Source of the DNA: Rhodospirillales bacterium 69-11
Lineage (GTDB): Bacteria; Pseudomonadota; Alphaproteobacteria; Acetobacterales; Acetobacteraceae
Assembly (NCBI GenBank): GCA_001898425.1
Contig: MKTV01000045.1
Span: 152,662 to 216,661 of the forward strand
Length of the DNA stretch: 64,000 bases
Reading direction: 5' to 3'
Both the position numbers and the translations under genes were made by a program. Under the pieces are notes generated by a model, which was given only the letters and a program-made list of their open reading frames with translations, was not told the DNA's origin and made no database searches. Shown here piece by piece: positions 20,769 to 28,352 of this stretch. Position 1 is the stretch's first letter. Each line of letters opens with the position of its first letter.

Positions 20769-21947
20769 GTGGCCGAAGATCCGAACATTCGTGACCCGAA
20801 CAGCCCGGCGGGTGACGCCGAGTGGCTGCCGATCGAGGCCGCCCTCGCGCGGATCGGCGTCGCGCGCCAGACGCTCTACGCCTATGTCAGCCGCGGGCTG
20901 CTCCGAACGCGCAGCGACCCGGCGGACCCCCGCCGCAGCCTCTACGACCGGCGCGGCCTCGACGCGCTGGTGGAGCGCCGGCGGCGTGGGCGGGCACGCC
21001 GCGTCGTGGCCGCCTCGACCATCGACTTCGGCGAGCCGGTCCTCGCCTCTCGCATCACCCGCATCGCCGACAACCGCCTGACGTATCGGGGCAAGGATGC
21101 CGTCGACCTGGCCGGCAGGGCGACGCTGGAGCAGGTTGCCTGCCTGCTCTGGGAGGCGCCGGCCTTCCCCGACCTGCCGCCCACGCCGTCACCGCCGCTG
21201 GACGGGGGCTCGCCCATCCAGCGCTGCATGCAGGCCGCCGCGGCGATGGCGGGCTCCGCGATCTGGGCACGCGCGTCCGACGCGCTGTGGCACGATGCGG
21301 CGCTGCTGCTGCGCACCCTGGCCGCGGCCGCCACCCGCAGCGTCGTCGCCGGACCGGTTCACGCCGCGCTCGCGGCGGCCTGGAATGCGGATGCGCGCGG
21401 GGCCGACCTGATCCGCCGCGCCCTCGTGCTGAGCGCCGACCACGAGCTGAACGCCTCCACCTTCGCGGTCCGGGTGGTTGCGTCCACCGGGGCGGCGCTG
21501 CCCTGCTGCCTTCTCGCCGGGCTCGCGGCGCTGAGCGGGCCGTTGCATGGGGGCGCGACCGAACGCGTCCGCGCCTTCGTGGCGGAACCGGGGATGCACA
21601 CCCGCCCGCGGGAGGCGGTGGCGGCACGCATCGGGCGTGGGGAGCGCATCCCGGGCTACGGCCACCGGCTCTATCCGGACGGCGATCCCCGCGCGGCCGC
21701 GCTGTTCGACGCGATCGCACCCGATCCGGCATGGACCACGCTCAACGACGCGGTGCGGGCGTCCACGGGACAGCACCCGACCATCGACGTCGCACTGATC
21801 GCGCTGGAGCAGTCATGCCGTCTCCCGCTCGGGGCGGCGCTGGCGATCTTCGCCATCGGGCGTAGCGTCGGCTGGATCGCGCACGCGCTGGAGCAGCGCA
21901 GCGACGGGCGGCTGATCCGCCCGCGCGCGACCTACGCCGGCCCGTGA
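20769..21947 (+). CDS. Citrate synthase family protein with N-terminal helix-turn-helix
   Basis: The 392-residue product starts at GTG 20769. Residues ~17-75 form a MerR/excisionase-like helix-turn-helix ([28 protein letters not shown]...[15 protein letters not shown]). A citrate synthase domain follows, keeping [27 protein letters not shown] and [13 protein letters not shown], so the active-site histidines are present. The usual N-V-D segment is [11 protein letters not shown], with the Asp kept but the rest changed, and the C-terminus is [22 protein letters not shown]. Such fused proteins often sit beside a second citrate synthase. It may be an enzyme, a DNA-binding sensor of CoA esters or oxaloacetate, or both; this is inference. 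Confidence 0.85.
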   Translation: MAEDPNIRDPNSPAGDAEWLPIEAALARIGVARQTLYAYVSRGLLRTRSDPADPRRSLYDRRGLDALVERRRRGRARRVVAASTIDFGEPVLASRITRIADNRLTYRGKDAVDLAGRATLEQVACLLWEAPAFPDLPPTPSPPLDGGSPIQRCMQAAAAMAGSAIWARASDALWHDAALLLRTLAAAATRSVVAGPVHAALAAAWNADARGADLIRRALVLSADHELNASTFAVRVVASTGAALPCCLLAGLAALSGPLHGGATERVRAFVAEPGMHTRPREAVAARIGRGERIPGYGHRLYPDGDPRAAALFDAIAPDPAWTTLNDAVRASTGQHPTIDVALIALEQSCRLPLGAALAIFAIGRSVGWIAHALEQRSDGRLIRPRATYAGP

Positions 21948-21973
21948 GCAGGGGCCGGGGCCGGTCGCCGCAC

Positions 21974-22002
21974 TTGCATCCGGCGCGCGCTTCGGCCATA
22001 TC
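21974..22002 (+). promoter_or_regulatory. Candidate sigma-70 promoter for rpsB-tsf
   Basis: TTGCAT and CATATC are separated by 17 nt, about 180 nt upstream of rpsB. The match is moderate, but no better pair is seen in the 232-nt gap, which probably also holds the rpsB leader RNA. Confidence 0.35.
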
Positions 22003-22179
22003 CCGCGCGCTGGCGAGGCTCTCGTTTCGCCGGTAATTCACACGCGGGATGCCTTTCCCAGCCTCTCTGCCGCAGGTTTTCGCCTGTCGCGGGGTCGGTT
22101 CGGGTCCGGTGTCCGGGGCATCCGGCCTCGGGCAGATCCCGCGGAGGCACAACCGGACGATCAGGAAAGGACCTCGCCG

Positions 22180-22962
22180 ATGGCGATGCCCGAATTCACC
22201 CTGCGGCAGCTTCTCGAGGCCGGCGTTCACTTCGGCCACCACACGCGCCGCTGGAACCCCCGCATGTCGCCGTACCTGTACGGCGTGCGCAACCAGGTCC
22301 ACATCATCGACCTGCAGCAGACCGTGCCGATGCTGGACCGCGCGCTGCGCGCGATCCGCGACGTGACGGCCGCCGGCGGTCGCGTGCTGTTCGTGGGCAC
22401 CAAGCGCGCCGCCGCCGAGTACGTGGCCGATGCGGCAAAGCGTTGCGGCCAGTACTATGTGAACCATCGCTGGCTGGGCGGCACACTGACCAACTGGAAG
22501 ACCATCACCGGCTCGATCAAGCGCCTCCGCCAGATCGAGGACATGCTCTCCGGCGACGTCCAGGGCCTGACGAAGAAGGAAATCCTGGACATCACCCGCG
22601 ACAAGGAAAAGCTCGAGCGGGCGCTGGGCGGCATCAAGGAGATGGGCGGCCTGCCGGACATCCTGTTCATCATCGACACGAACAAGGAGAAGCTGGCGGT
22701 CGAGGAAGCGAACAAGCTCCACATCCCGGTCGTGGCGGTGCTGGACAGCAACTCCGACCCGTCGGGCGTGACGTTCCCGATCCCCGGCAACGACGACGCG
22801 ATCCGCGCGATCACCATGTACTGCGACCTGGTCGCCGGTGCGGTGCTGGACGGGATCAGCGCCGAACTCGCGGCCTCCGGTGCCGATATCGGCGCGGTCG
22901 AGGAACTGCCGCCCGAGATGCTGCCCGAGGCCGAGGCCGCCGCGGAACAGCCGACCGCCTGA
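22180..22962 (+). CDS. rpsB: 30S ribosomal protein S2
   Basis: The 260-residue product is a full S2 protein: [24 protein letters not shown] at the start, [14 protein letters not shown], and the conserved [13 protein letters not shown] near residue 105. The [23 protein letters not shown] and [16 protein letters not shown] segments follow. The start ATG at 22180 has an AGGAAAGGA site upstream; a second in-frame ATG two codons later is less well placed. S2 joins the small subunit late and helps bind S1. It is followed 74 nt later by tsf, the standard bacterial pair. Confidence 0.98.
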   Translation: MAMPEFTLRQLLEAGVHFGHHTRRWNPRMSPYLYGVRNQVHIIDLQQTVPMLDRALRAIRDVTAAGGRVLFVGTKRAAAEYVADAAKRCGQYYVNHRWLGGTLTNWKTITGSIKRLRQIEDMLSGDVQGLTKKEILDITRDKEKLERALGGIKEMGGLPDILFIIDTNKEKLAVEEANKLHIPVVAVLDSNSDPSGVTFPIPGNDDAIRAITMYCDLVAGAVLDGISAELAASGADIGAVEELPPEMLPEAEAAAEQPTA

Positions 22963-23036
22963 TCGTCCAGGCGTCAGAGTAGAGCGAACGTGGGGCCCCG
23001 GGACGGGGCTCCACCCGAGCAGACGGGAGAACCGAG

Positions 23037-23948
23037 ATGGCTGCGATCACCGCTGCCCTGGTGAAGGACCTGCGCGAGAAGACCGGCGCGGGCATGATGG
23101 ATTGCAAGAAGGCGCTGTCGGAGACCGACGGCGACCTGGAGGCCGCGATCGACTGGCTGCGCAAGAAGGGCCTGTCCGCCGCCGCCAAGAAGTCGGGCCG
23201 TGTCGCGGCCGAGGGGTTGGTCGCCGTCGCCTCGGCGCCGAACAAGGCCGCGGTGGTGGAGGTGAACGCCGAGACCGACTTCGTCGCGCGCAACGAGACG
23301 TTCCAGGCCTTCGTCGAGGCGGTCGCGCGTATCGCGCTCGAGGTCGGCGACGACGTGGAGGCGCTGAAGGCGGCCGCATTCCCCGGCTCCGGCCGGACGG
23401 TGGCGGACGAGCTGACGCACCTGGTCGCGACGATCGGTGAGAACATGACGCTGCGCCGCGCCGCCGTGCTGCAGGTGAAGCAGGGTGTGGTCGCGACCTA
23501 CGTCCACCAGGCGCTGCGTCCGGGCCTTGGCAAGATCGGCGTGCTGGTGGCGGTCGAGGGCGCGGGCGAGATCCCGGCGCTGGAGACGCTGGGCCGGCAG
23601 GTCGGCATGCACGTCGCGGCAACCCGCCCCGAGGCGCTGGACGTCGACGCGGTCGACCCGTCGGCGCTCGAGCGCGAGAAGGCCGTGCTGAGCGAGCAGG
23701 CGCGCGCATCGGGCAAGCCCGAGGCGATCATCGAGAAGATGGTCGAGGGCCGGATCCGCAAGTACTACGAGGAAGTGGTGCTGCTGGAGCAGGTCTGGGT
23801 GCATGACGGTGAGAGCCGGGTGAAGGCGGTCGCCAAGAAGGCGGGCGTGGACCTGAAGGGCTTCGTCCGCTTCGCCCTGGGCGAGGGCATCGACAAGCCG
23901 AGGGACGACTTCGCCGCCGAAGTGGCCGCTACCGCCGGCGTCGGCTGA
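23037..23948 (+). CDS. tsf: Elongation factor Ts
   Basis: EF-Ts is the nucleotide-exchange factor for EF-Tu. The 303-residue product opens with the UBA-like domain ([38 protein letters not shown]). It continues with the conserved core [14 protein letters not shown] and the tail [12 protein letters not shown]...[10 protein letters not shown]. It has the length usual for alphaproteobacteria. A GGAG site precedes ATG 23037. It shares the rpsB transcript, and a strong hairpin follows 12 nt after the stop. Confidence 0.98.
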   Translation: MAAITAALVKDLREKTGAGMMDCKKALSETDGDLEAAIDWLRKKGLSAAAKKSGRVAAEGLVAVASAPNKAAVVEVNAETDFVARNETFQAFVEAVARIALEVGDDVEALKAAAFPGSGRTVADELTHLVATIGENMTLRRAAVLQVKQGVVATYVHQALRPGLGKIGVLVAVEGAGEIPALETLGRQVGMHVAATRPEALDVDAVDPSALEREKAVLSEQARASGKPEAIIEKMVEGRIRKYYEEVVLLEQVWVHDGESRVKAVAKKAGVDLKGFVRFALGEGIDKPRDDFAAEVAATAGVG

Positions 23949-23960
23949 CCTCCGACCGGT

Positions 23961-23987
23961 GGCTCCGCGGACCTGGTCTGCGGAGCC
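23961..23987 (+). terminator. Hairpin after tsf
   Basis: A 12-bp stem (GGCTCCGCGGAC/GTCTGCGGAGCC, one G-U pair) with a 3-nt loop starts 12 nt after the tsf stop. No T-run follows, so termination may need a helper factor. Confidence 0.55.
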
Positions 23988-24091
23988 GCGACTTCGTGCG
24001 CCCTCTCACCCCAGGGTGGGGGGAGTGGCAGCGGACCGTCGTGGATGGGCGGACTACGTCCGGCCATGACACCGGTGCACGCCTCTGCCTA

Positions 24092-24216
24092 CCGTCATCC
24101 GCGGACTTGATCCGCGGATCCCCACCGACTCCGCCCCCACCCGCACACTGGCTCGCCGTCGTCGGTGCCGTGGCATCGTGCGGCGGGGATCCGCGGATCA
24201 CGTCCGCGGATGACGG
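24092..24216. repeat. Inverted pair of REP-like palindromes (copies 2 and 3)
   Basis: Two 32-nt arms at 24092-24123 and 24185-24216 are reverse complements with a single mismatch. Each is itself palindromic around CCGCGGA...TCCGCGG and runs from CCGTCATCC to GGATCCCC. The 61-nt loop has no gene. The arms share the CGTC(A/G)TCC...GGATCC frame with the copies at 3620 and 61514. The whole gap 23949-24329 has no protein gene. Confidence 0.8.
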
Positions 24217-24232
24217 AAGGGGCCCGTCCGCC

Positions 24233-24323
24233 GTCCGCCCGCGCCAGCCCCGTCCGTCCGCGCCAGCCCCATCCGCCCGCGCCAGCCCCGCCCGTCCGCG
24301 TCAGCCCCGCCCATGCCAGCCCC
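24233..24323. repeat. Tandem 19-bp repeat, four full copies plus a partial one
   Basis: Units at 24233, 24252, 24271 and 24290 each follow the pattern (G/A)(T/C)CCG(C/T)CCGCG(C/T)CAGCCCC with few differences. A 15-nt shortened unit at 24309-24323 ends 6 nt before the stop codon of the minus-strand gene. Period 19 excludes coding constraint. It probably arose by slippage, and copy number may vary between strains. Confidence 0.8.
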
Positions 24324-24329
24324 GCGGGC

Positions 24330-25346
24330 CTATGCTGCGACCAGCAGCGCCTCTTCCGCCACCAGCCGGGCATGCTCCTCGGGGGTGAACGCCGGTATCC
24401 CGTAGCGGGCGCGCAGGTCCGATAGCCGCTGCTCCGCCGCCTCCCACAAGCGCCAGCCCGCCAGCAGGTCCACGGTCATCGCCGCGCCGCGGGCGACCGC
24501 GCGGAAGAAGTCGTCGGGCCGCAGGATGCCCTCCGCCACCGGTCCAGGCACGAAGCGCTTGCCAGCATGAAGCTGCACCAGGGCCGGCAGCACGATGTCG
24601 AGGCACATCTCGTCCGTGTTGCCGCCGATGAACCCGGCCAGCAGCAGCTCGCCTTGCAGGTTCGTGTTGTAGTTCGCCAGCACGTGGTAGACCTCGTGCC
24701 GCGCCCAGCCCTCGGGGATGCTCTTGGGCTCGCCGGGCACGGGGAAGCCGTTCATCTCGTAATAGCGATGCACCGCGTAGCCCAGCGTGTCCGGCGGCAG
24801 CCGCGCCAACGCGCGATAGCGGGCGAGCAGCGCATCCTGGCCGAGATACCGGCGCAGGCCCGGAAGCCAGGGCATCATCGGCCAGAGCATGGCCGCCCAG
24901 TCGCGCGCTCCCGCCTTGCCCGTGTAGGACCAGTAGTGGTTCACGAAGCGCGTCATCAGCGCGAACCCGTTGCGGCGGTATTGGCCGAGGGCGATGCGGT
25001 GCAGCAGCGTCAGGCCGAACTCCGAGACGCCAAGGCGGCGCGCCGCGTCCTCCACCACCGCGACCTTGGCGGGCGCGATGGCCGGGTCGATCACCGCGAG
25101 CGCGGCCAGCAGTCGCACCGTGCTCCGCCGCAGCGCCGGGTCGGCGAGCACCTCCGCCAGATCGGCTGGCAGCTTGCCGGGCGTGAGCGGCAGCGGCGGA
25201 TCCTGGCGGAGCAGGTGCCGCTGCGCCGCGGCCACCGACTCGACCTCGAGCGGCAGCGGGGGCACCGCACCCGCGGCCGAAACCACCGCGCTCATGGCCC
25301 GGACGAGGGTCGCGCGCTGCCCGTCCGAAAGCCGCCCGAACTTCAT
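24330..25346 (-). CDS. TerB-like/Coq4-like protein, paralogue B
   Basis: The 338-residue product has two parts. Residues ~10-120 are helical with a TerB-like stretch (TVRLLAALAVIDPAIAPAKVAVVEDAARRLGV). Residues ~125-338 resemble the Coq4 family, with the zinc motif HEVYH-x11-E (His217, Glu218, His221, Glu233); Coq4 itself has HDxxH-x11-E. Other conserved words are YWSYTGKAGARDW, LGYAVHRYYE, PVPGEPKS and FFRAVARGAAM. Coq4 acts in ubiquinone synthesis (C1 oxidative decarboxylation), but this is a longer, different architecture, so its function is open. The start overlaps the stop of the 117-residue gene upstream (ATGA). It is the last gene of the three-gene operon. Confidence 0.75.
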   Translation of the reverse strand: MKFGRLSDGQRATLVRAMSAVVSAAGAVPPLPLEVESVAAAQRHLLRQDPPLPLTPGKLPADLAEVLADPALRRSTVRLLAALAVIDPAIAPAKVAVVEDAARRLGVSEFGLTLLHRIALGQYRRNGFALMTRFVNHYWSYTGKAGARDWAAMLWPMMPWLPGLRRYLGQDALLARYRALARLPPDTLGYAVHRYYEMNGFPVPGEPKSIPEGWARHEVYHVLANYNTNLQGELLLAGFIGGNTDEMCLDIVLPALVQLHAGKRFVPGPVAEGILRPDDFFRAVARGAAMTVDLLAGWRLWEAAEQRLSDLRARYGIPAFTPEEHARLVAEEALLVAA

Positions 25347-25696
25347 GCCGGGAGCGCCGCGAGCGTGCGCAGCGCCGTCTCGGCGTCCTGCCGGACCCGT
25401 TGCGCGAAGACCGGATCGTCGACGCGACTGCCGATCTGGCCGCCATAGGCCGCCTGCTGGGCGGATTTGTGCGTGGGGGAGGGGATGAAGAAGTAGGTGA
25501 AGTGCCGCCCGCGCTCGAGCATCACCTGCAGCAGCGTGTCCATCCCGTCGGATGGGGCGCCGCGGCTGCCCAGCGTGCGGACGGCGATGTCGGGCGGGAT
25601 CTGGATGCCGAGGTCATGCAGCGCCGGCCTCGGGTCGCGCATCAGCGCGCTGCGGAACGCGGCATCCTGCCAGAGGCTCGCGAGCGGACGGGACAT
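25343..25696 (-). CDS. NHLP (nitrile hydratase alpha-like leader)-type small protein
   Basis: The 117-residue protein starts LASLWQDAAFRSALMRDPRP followed by ALHDLGIQIPPDIAVRTL. That pattern (A..DxxFRxxLxxDPxxALxxLGIxxPxxxxVR) is the NHLP fold used as leader in some RiPP precursors and in nitrile hydratase alpha. A stretch TLLQVMLERGRHFTYFFIPSP could be its closing strands. The tail (residues 74-117) is polar, with a second DDPVFAQRVRQDAETALRTL helix. There is no Cys, no Gly-Gly cleavage site and no Ser/Thr-rich core, so a RiPP precursor is doubtful. It overlaps both neighbours (TGATG upstream, ATGA downstream), which implies tight co-production with two Coq4-like proteins. Confidence 0.65.
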   Translation of the reverse strand: MSRPLASLWQDAAFRSALMRDPRPALHDLGIQIPPDIAVRTLGSRGAPSDGMDTLLQVMLERGRHFTYFFIPSPTHKSAQQAAYGGQIGSRVDDPVFAQRVRQDAETALRTLAALPA

Positions 25697-26730
25697 CAGG
25701 CGGCTGCCGCCAGCGTGTAGCCGGGACCGGTCAGCAGCCCGTTATGGCCGACCAGCTCGCGCGTTTCCGCCTCGGAGAATGGCGGGAGGTTGTAGCGGGC
25801 CCGCAGCTCCGGCAGCGGCAGGGCCGCCACGCTCCAGAGATCCCAGCCGTGCATCAGGTCGACGTTGATCTGCGCCCCGCGGGCGACCGCGCGGAAGTAT
25901 TCGTCCGGCCGCAGCACGCCCTCGGTCGCGAACCCGCCGACGATCTGCTTGCCGGCATGATACGAGAGCAGGCCGAACAGCATCTGGTCGAGGCAGGTCT
26001 CCTCCTGCGTGCCGCCGATGAAGCCGGTCAGCAGCAGTTCGGCAGGCAGGCCGAGGCCGTACTCGCTCAGCACGTGATAGACCTCGTGCATCGCCCAGGG
26101 GACGGACTTGGCGTCGCCGGGCAGCGGGATTTCGCTCTCGATGAAGAAGCGGTGCAGCGCGTAACCGAAGGTACCGGGCGGCAGCGCGCCCAGTGCCTGG
26201 TAGCGGGAGAGCAGGGCGCGGTTGCGTTCGGCCGTGCGCTTGCCGTGCAGCTGCGGCAGCATCCACCACACGAAGCTCGCCCAGTCCCGCGGGCGGGCCT
26301 TGCCGGTCGGCGACCAGCATTGCGCGACGAAGCGGGACATCAGGCCCAGGGCGATGCGCTTGATCCGGCCGTGCGCGGCATGGTCGAGGATGGTGAGGCC
26401 GTATTCCCGGATGCCCAGGCGCCGCGCGGCCTCCTGCACCACCGCCACCTTCTGCGGCAGCACCTTGCGATCCACGACCGGCAGCAGGGCGAGCAGGCGC
26501 ACGGTCATGCGGCGCAGCGGCTCGTCCGCCAGGGCGCGCTCGAGGTCGGGCGGCAGCGGCCCGGGGGTCGCCGCGAGCGGCTGCTGCTGCTGCAGCACGT
26601 GGCGCTGGGCGGCGTCGATCGACGCGATCTCGATCGGCAGCGGCGCGATCGTGCCTCCCGCGGAGACCACGGCGTACATGGCCTGGGCGATCGTCGCGGC
26701 CTGGGGCGGGGTGGGGCGGACCAGCTTCAT
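25696..26730 (-). CDS. TerB-like/Coq4-like protein, paralogue A
   Basis: The 344-residue product is colinear with paralogues B and C. The N-terminal helical part has IAPLPIEIASIDAAQRHVL and TVRLLALLPVVDRKVLPQK followed by VAVVQEAARRLGI, which is TerB-like. The C-terminal part has CWSPTGKARPRDW, FGYALHRFF, PLPGDAKS and the motif HEVYH-x11-E (His215, Glu216, His219, Glu231). The start is set at 26730 (MKLVRPTPPQ), matching the start of paralogue C; the frame upstream is Pro/Arg-rich filler. It is the first gene of a three-gene minus-strand operon, overlapping the next gene by one base. The insert LHGKRTAERNR differs from the other copies (LPGLRRYLGQD). Confidence 0.75.
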   Translation of the reverse strand: MKLVRPTPPQAATIAQAMYAVVSAGGTIAPLPIEIASIDAAQRHVLQQQQPLAATPGPLPPDLERALADEPLRRMTVRLLALLPVVDRKVLPQKVAVVQEAARRLGIREYGLTILDHAAHGRIKRIALGLMSRFVAQCWSPTGKARPRDWASFVWWMLPQLHGKRTAERNRALLSRYQALGALPPGTFGYALHRFFIESEIPLPGDAKSVPWAMHEVYHVLSEYGLGLPAELLLTGFIGGTQEETCLDQMLFGLLSYHAGKQIVGGFATEGVLRPDEYFRAVARGAQINVDLMHGWDLWSVAALPLPELRARYNLPPFSEAETRELVGHNGLLTGPGYTLAAAA

Positions 26731-27140
26731 CGGGAGGGCCCTCGGAGCGCCTGCAACGGGCGACGGGGTGCGGCGAGGCGGCGCGGGCGGCCGCCCGGCG
26801 GGCCGGCGCGGGTCGGGCGTGTCGCTTGGTCGGTCATGCACGGTCGCTCATGAATGTCCTTCCCCGGGACGGAGGCTAGCGTCCGACCGGAGCCTCCTGC
26901 AACGCGTTCGTGGTCCGACCGCACCGGCGCGGGCTCCGTGCGCGGAATCGTTCCCATCCATCGTCGACGATGCTACGGTGCCGCAACGCGCGAAGCCAGG
27001 GGGTGTCGACGGTCGCTGCGGCCGCCCGAGCGTTCGCGTGGGACCGCCGGGGGGCCGATGTCCAACTCTGCCGTTCGCGATCGCGGCTCGCCTTCGTGCG
27101 CGAGGCTGTCGACGCAGCGCGAACCTTCGAGAGGTTCGGC
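26731..27140. other. Divergent control region between paralogues A and C
   Basis: This 410-nt gap separates the two divergent transcription units of the Coq4-like cluster. It holds an inverted repeat GGAGGCT/AGCCTCC (26871-26897) and the word GTCCGACCG twice (26881 and 26913). I found no clear promoter hexamers and no extra gene. The plus frame is open through it but lacks conserved content. Confidence 0.4.
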
Positions 27141-28154
27141 GTGAAGCTCATCCACCCCAGCACCGATCAGGCGGCCGCCATCGTGCAGGCGATGCAGGCG
27201 GTGGTGACCGCGGGCGGGCGGATCGCGCCGCTGCCGATCGAGCAGGACAGCCTGCGGGCGATTCAGCGGCATCTGCTGCATGTCGCGGCGGAGCTCACGC
27301 CCGCGGCCGACACCCTGCCGGACGATCTGGCCGCGCGCCTGCCGGGCGAGGTGCTGCGGCGGGAGACGGTGCGCATCCTCGCGCTGCTGCCGCCGATCGA
27401 TCAGCAGGTGCGGCCGGAGAAGGTCGCCGTGGTGGAGGCGGCGGCGCGGCAACTCGGCGTCGAGGATCGCGGCGTGGAGCTCCTGCGCCAAGCCGTGCGC
27501 GGCCAGCACAAGCGCATGGCCATGAGCATGATGCGGCGTTCGGTCGCGCATTACTGGTCGCCCACGGGCAAGGCGCGGCTGCGCGACTGGCTGGACATGG
27601 TGCGCATCATGTTGCCGCCGATCCCCGGCATCTACTCGATGCTGCGCAACGAGGCCCTGCTCGCGAAATACCAGGCGCTGGGCCGCAAGCCGGCCACCAC
27701 GCTGGGTTACGCGCTGCATCGCTTCTACATGGAGCGCGGCTTTCCGCTGCCGGGGGAGCCCAAGAGCTTCCCCGAGGGCTGGGGCAAGCACGAGGTCTAC
27801 CACGTGCTCAGCGAGTACGATTCGACGCTGCAGGGTGAGATGCTCAATGCGGCGTTCAGCGGCGGCAACACCGAGAAGCTCTGCATGGACCTGCTGCTGG
27901 CGACGCTGCTGCAATTCCAGGCCGGCCGCCAGATCCTGCCAGGCCCGCACCCGACCGGCTTGCTGCAGCCCGACGCGTTCTTTCGCGCCGTCGCACGCGG
28001 TGCGGCGATGAACGTGGACCTGCTGGCCGGCGCCTGGAACATTTGGAGCGTGGTGGACACGCCGCTCGACGAGTTGCGCATCCGGTTCGGAATTCCGTTG
28101 CTCAGCGACGACGAACGTACCAACTTGATCCGGGCGGAGGCGCTGATCGTCTGA
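27141..28154 (+). CDS. TerB-like/Coq4-like protein, paralogue C
   Basis: The 337-residue product has the same build: RIAPLPIEQDSLRAIQRHLL, TVRILALLPPIDQQVRPEK and VAVVEAAARQLGV in the TerB-like part. HYWSPTGKARLRDW, LGYALHRFYMERGFPLPGEP and HEVYH-x11-E (His217, Glu218, His221, Glu233) follow in the Coq4-like part. The GTG at 27141 is chosen because VKLIHPSTDQAAAIVQAM aligns with the first residues of A and B and a GAGAGG site precedes it. It is transcribed away from the A/NHLP/B operon. Keeping all motif residues in all three copies argues that each is active. Confidence 0.75.
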   Translation: MKLIHPSTDQAAAIVQAMQAVVTAGGRIAPLPIEQDSLRAIQRHLLHVAAELTPAADTLPDDLAARLPGEVLRRETVRILALLPPIDQQVRPEKVAVVEAAARQLGVEDRGVELLRQAVRGQHKRMAMSMMRRSVAHYWSPTGKARLRDWLDMVRIMLPPIPGIYSMLRNEALLAKYQALGRKPATTLGYALHRFYMERGFPLPGEPKSFPEGWGKHEVYHVLSEYDSTLQGEMLNAAFSGGNTEKLCMDLLLATLLQFQAGRQILPGPHPTGLLQPDAFFRAVARGAAMNVDLLAGAWNIWSVVDTPLDELRIRFGIPLLSDDERTNLIRAEALIV

Positions 28155-28229
28155 GCCCGTTGCGCTGTCCTTTCTCGATGCTGCGGTCGCGGTTCACGCC
28201 GAACCGCCCTCTGCTGGAGAGACGTCCTT

Positions 28230-28259
28230 GGAACACCGACCCGGGGAACACCGACCCGG
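28230..28259 (+). repeat. Perfect tandem 15-mer
   Basis: GGAACACCGACCCGG occurs twice back to back, about 95 nt upstream of the efflux operon start. It may be a regulator site or a slippage product. Confidence 0.5.
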
Positions 28260-28352
28260 CGAAAGCCGCACCGGCGCCGGCCGGTCCGCGGAAGGCGGTC
28301 CGCGCAGTCCGGCGGCGGCGTACCGACCCCTCCTCGGGGCTGCCGTCCTGTC

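Noticed and set aside
20769-21947. Loss of the catalytic Asp in the HTH citrate synthase
   Set aside because: I first aligned the wrong Asp (IPRD). The true catalytic Asp is in the N-V-D segment, and this protein has T-I-D there.
24233-24323. Short CRISPR-like array
   Set aside because: Units are head-to-tail with no spacers and period 19.
25343-25696. RiPP precursor peptide
   Set aside because: Leader-like fold is present, but there is no cleavage site, no Cys/Ser/Thr-rich core and no cyclase or dehydratase gene nearby.
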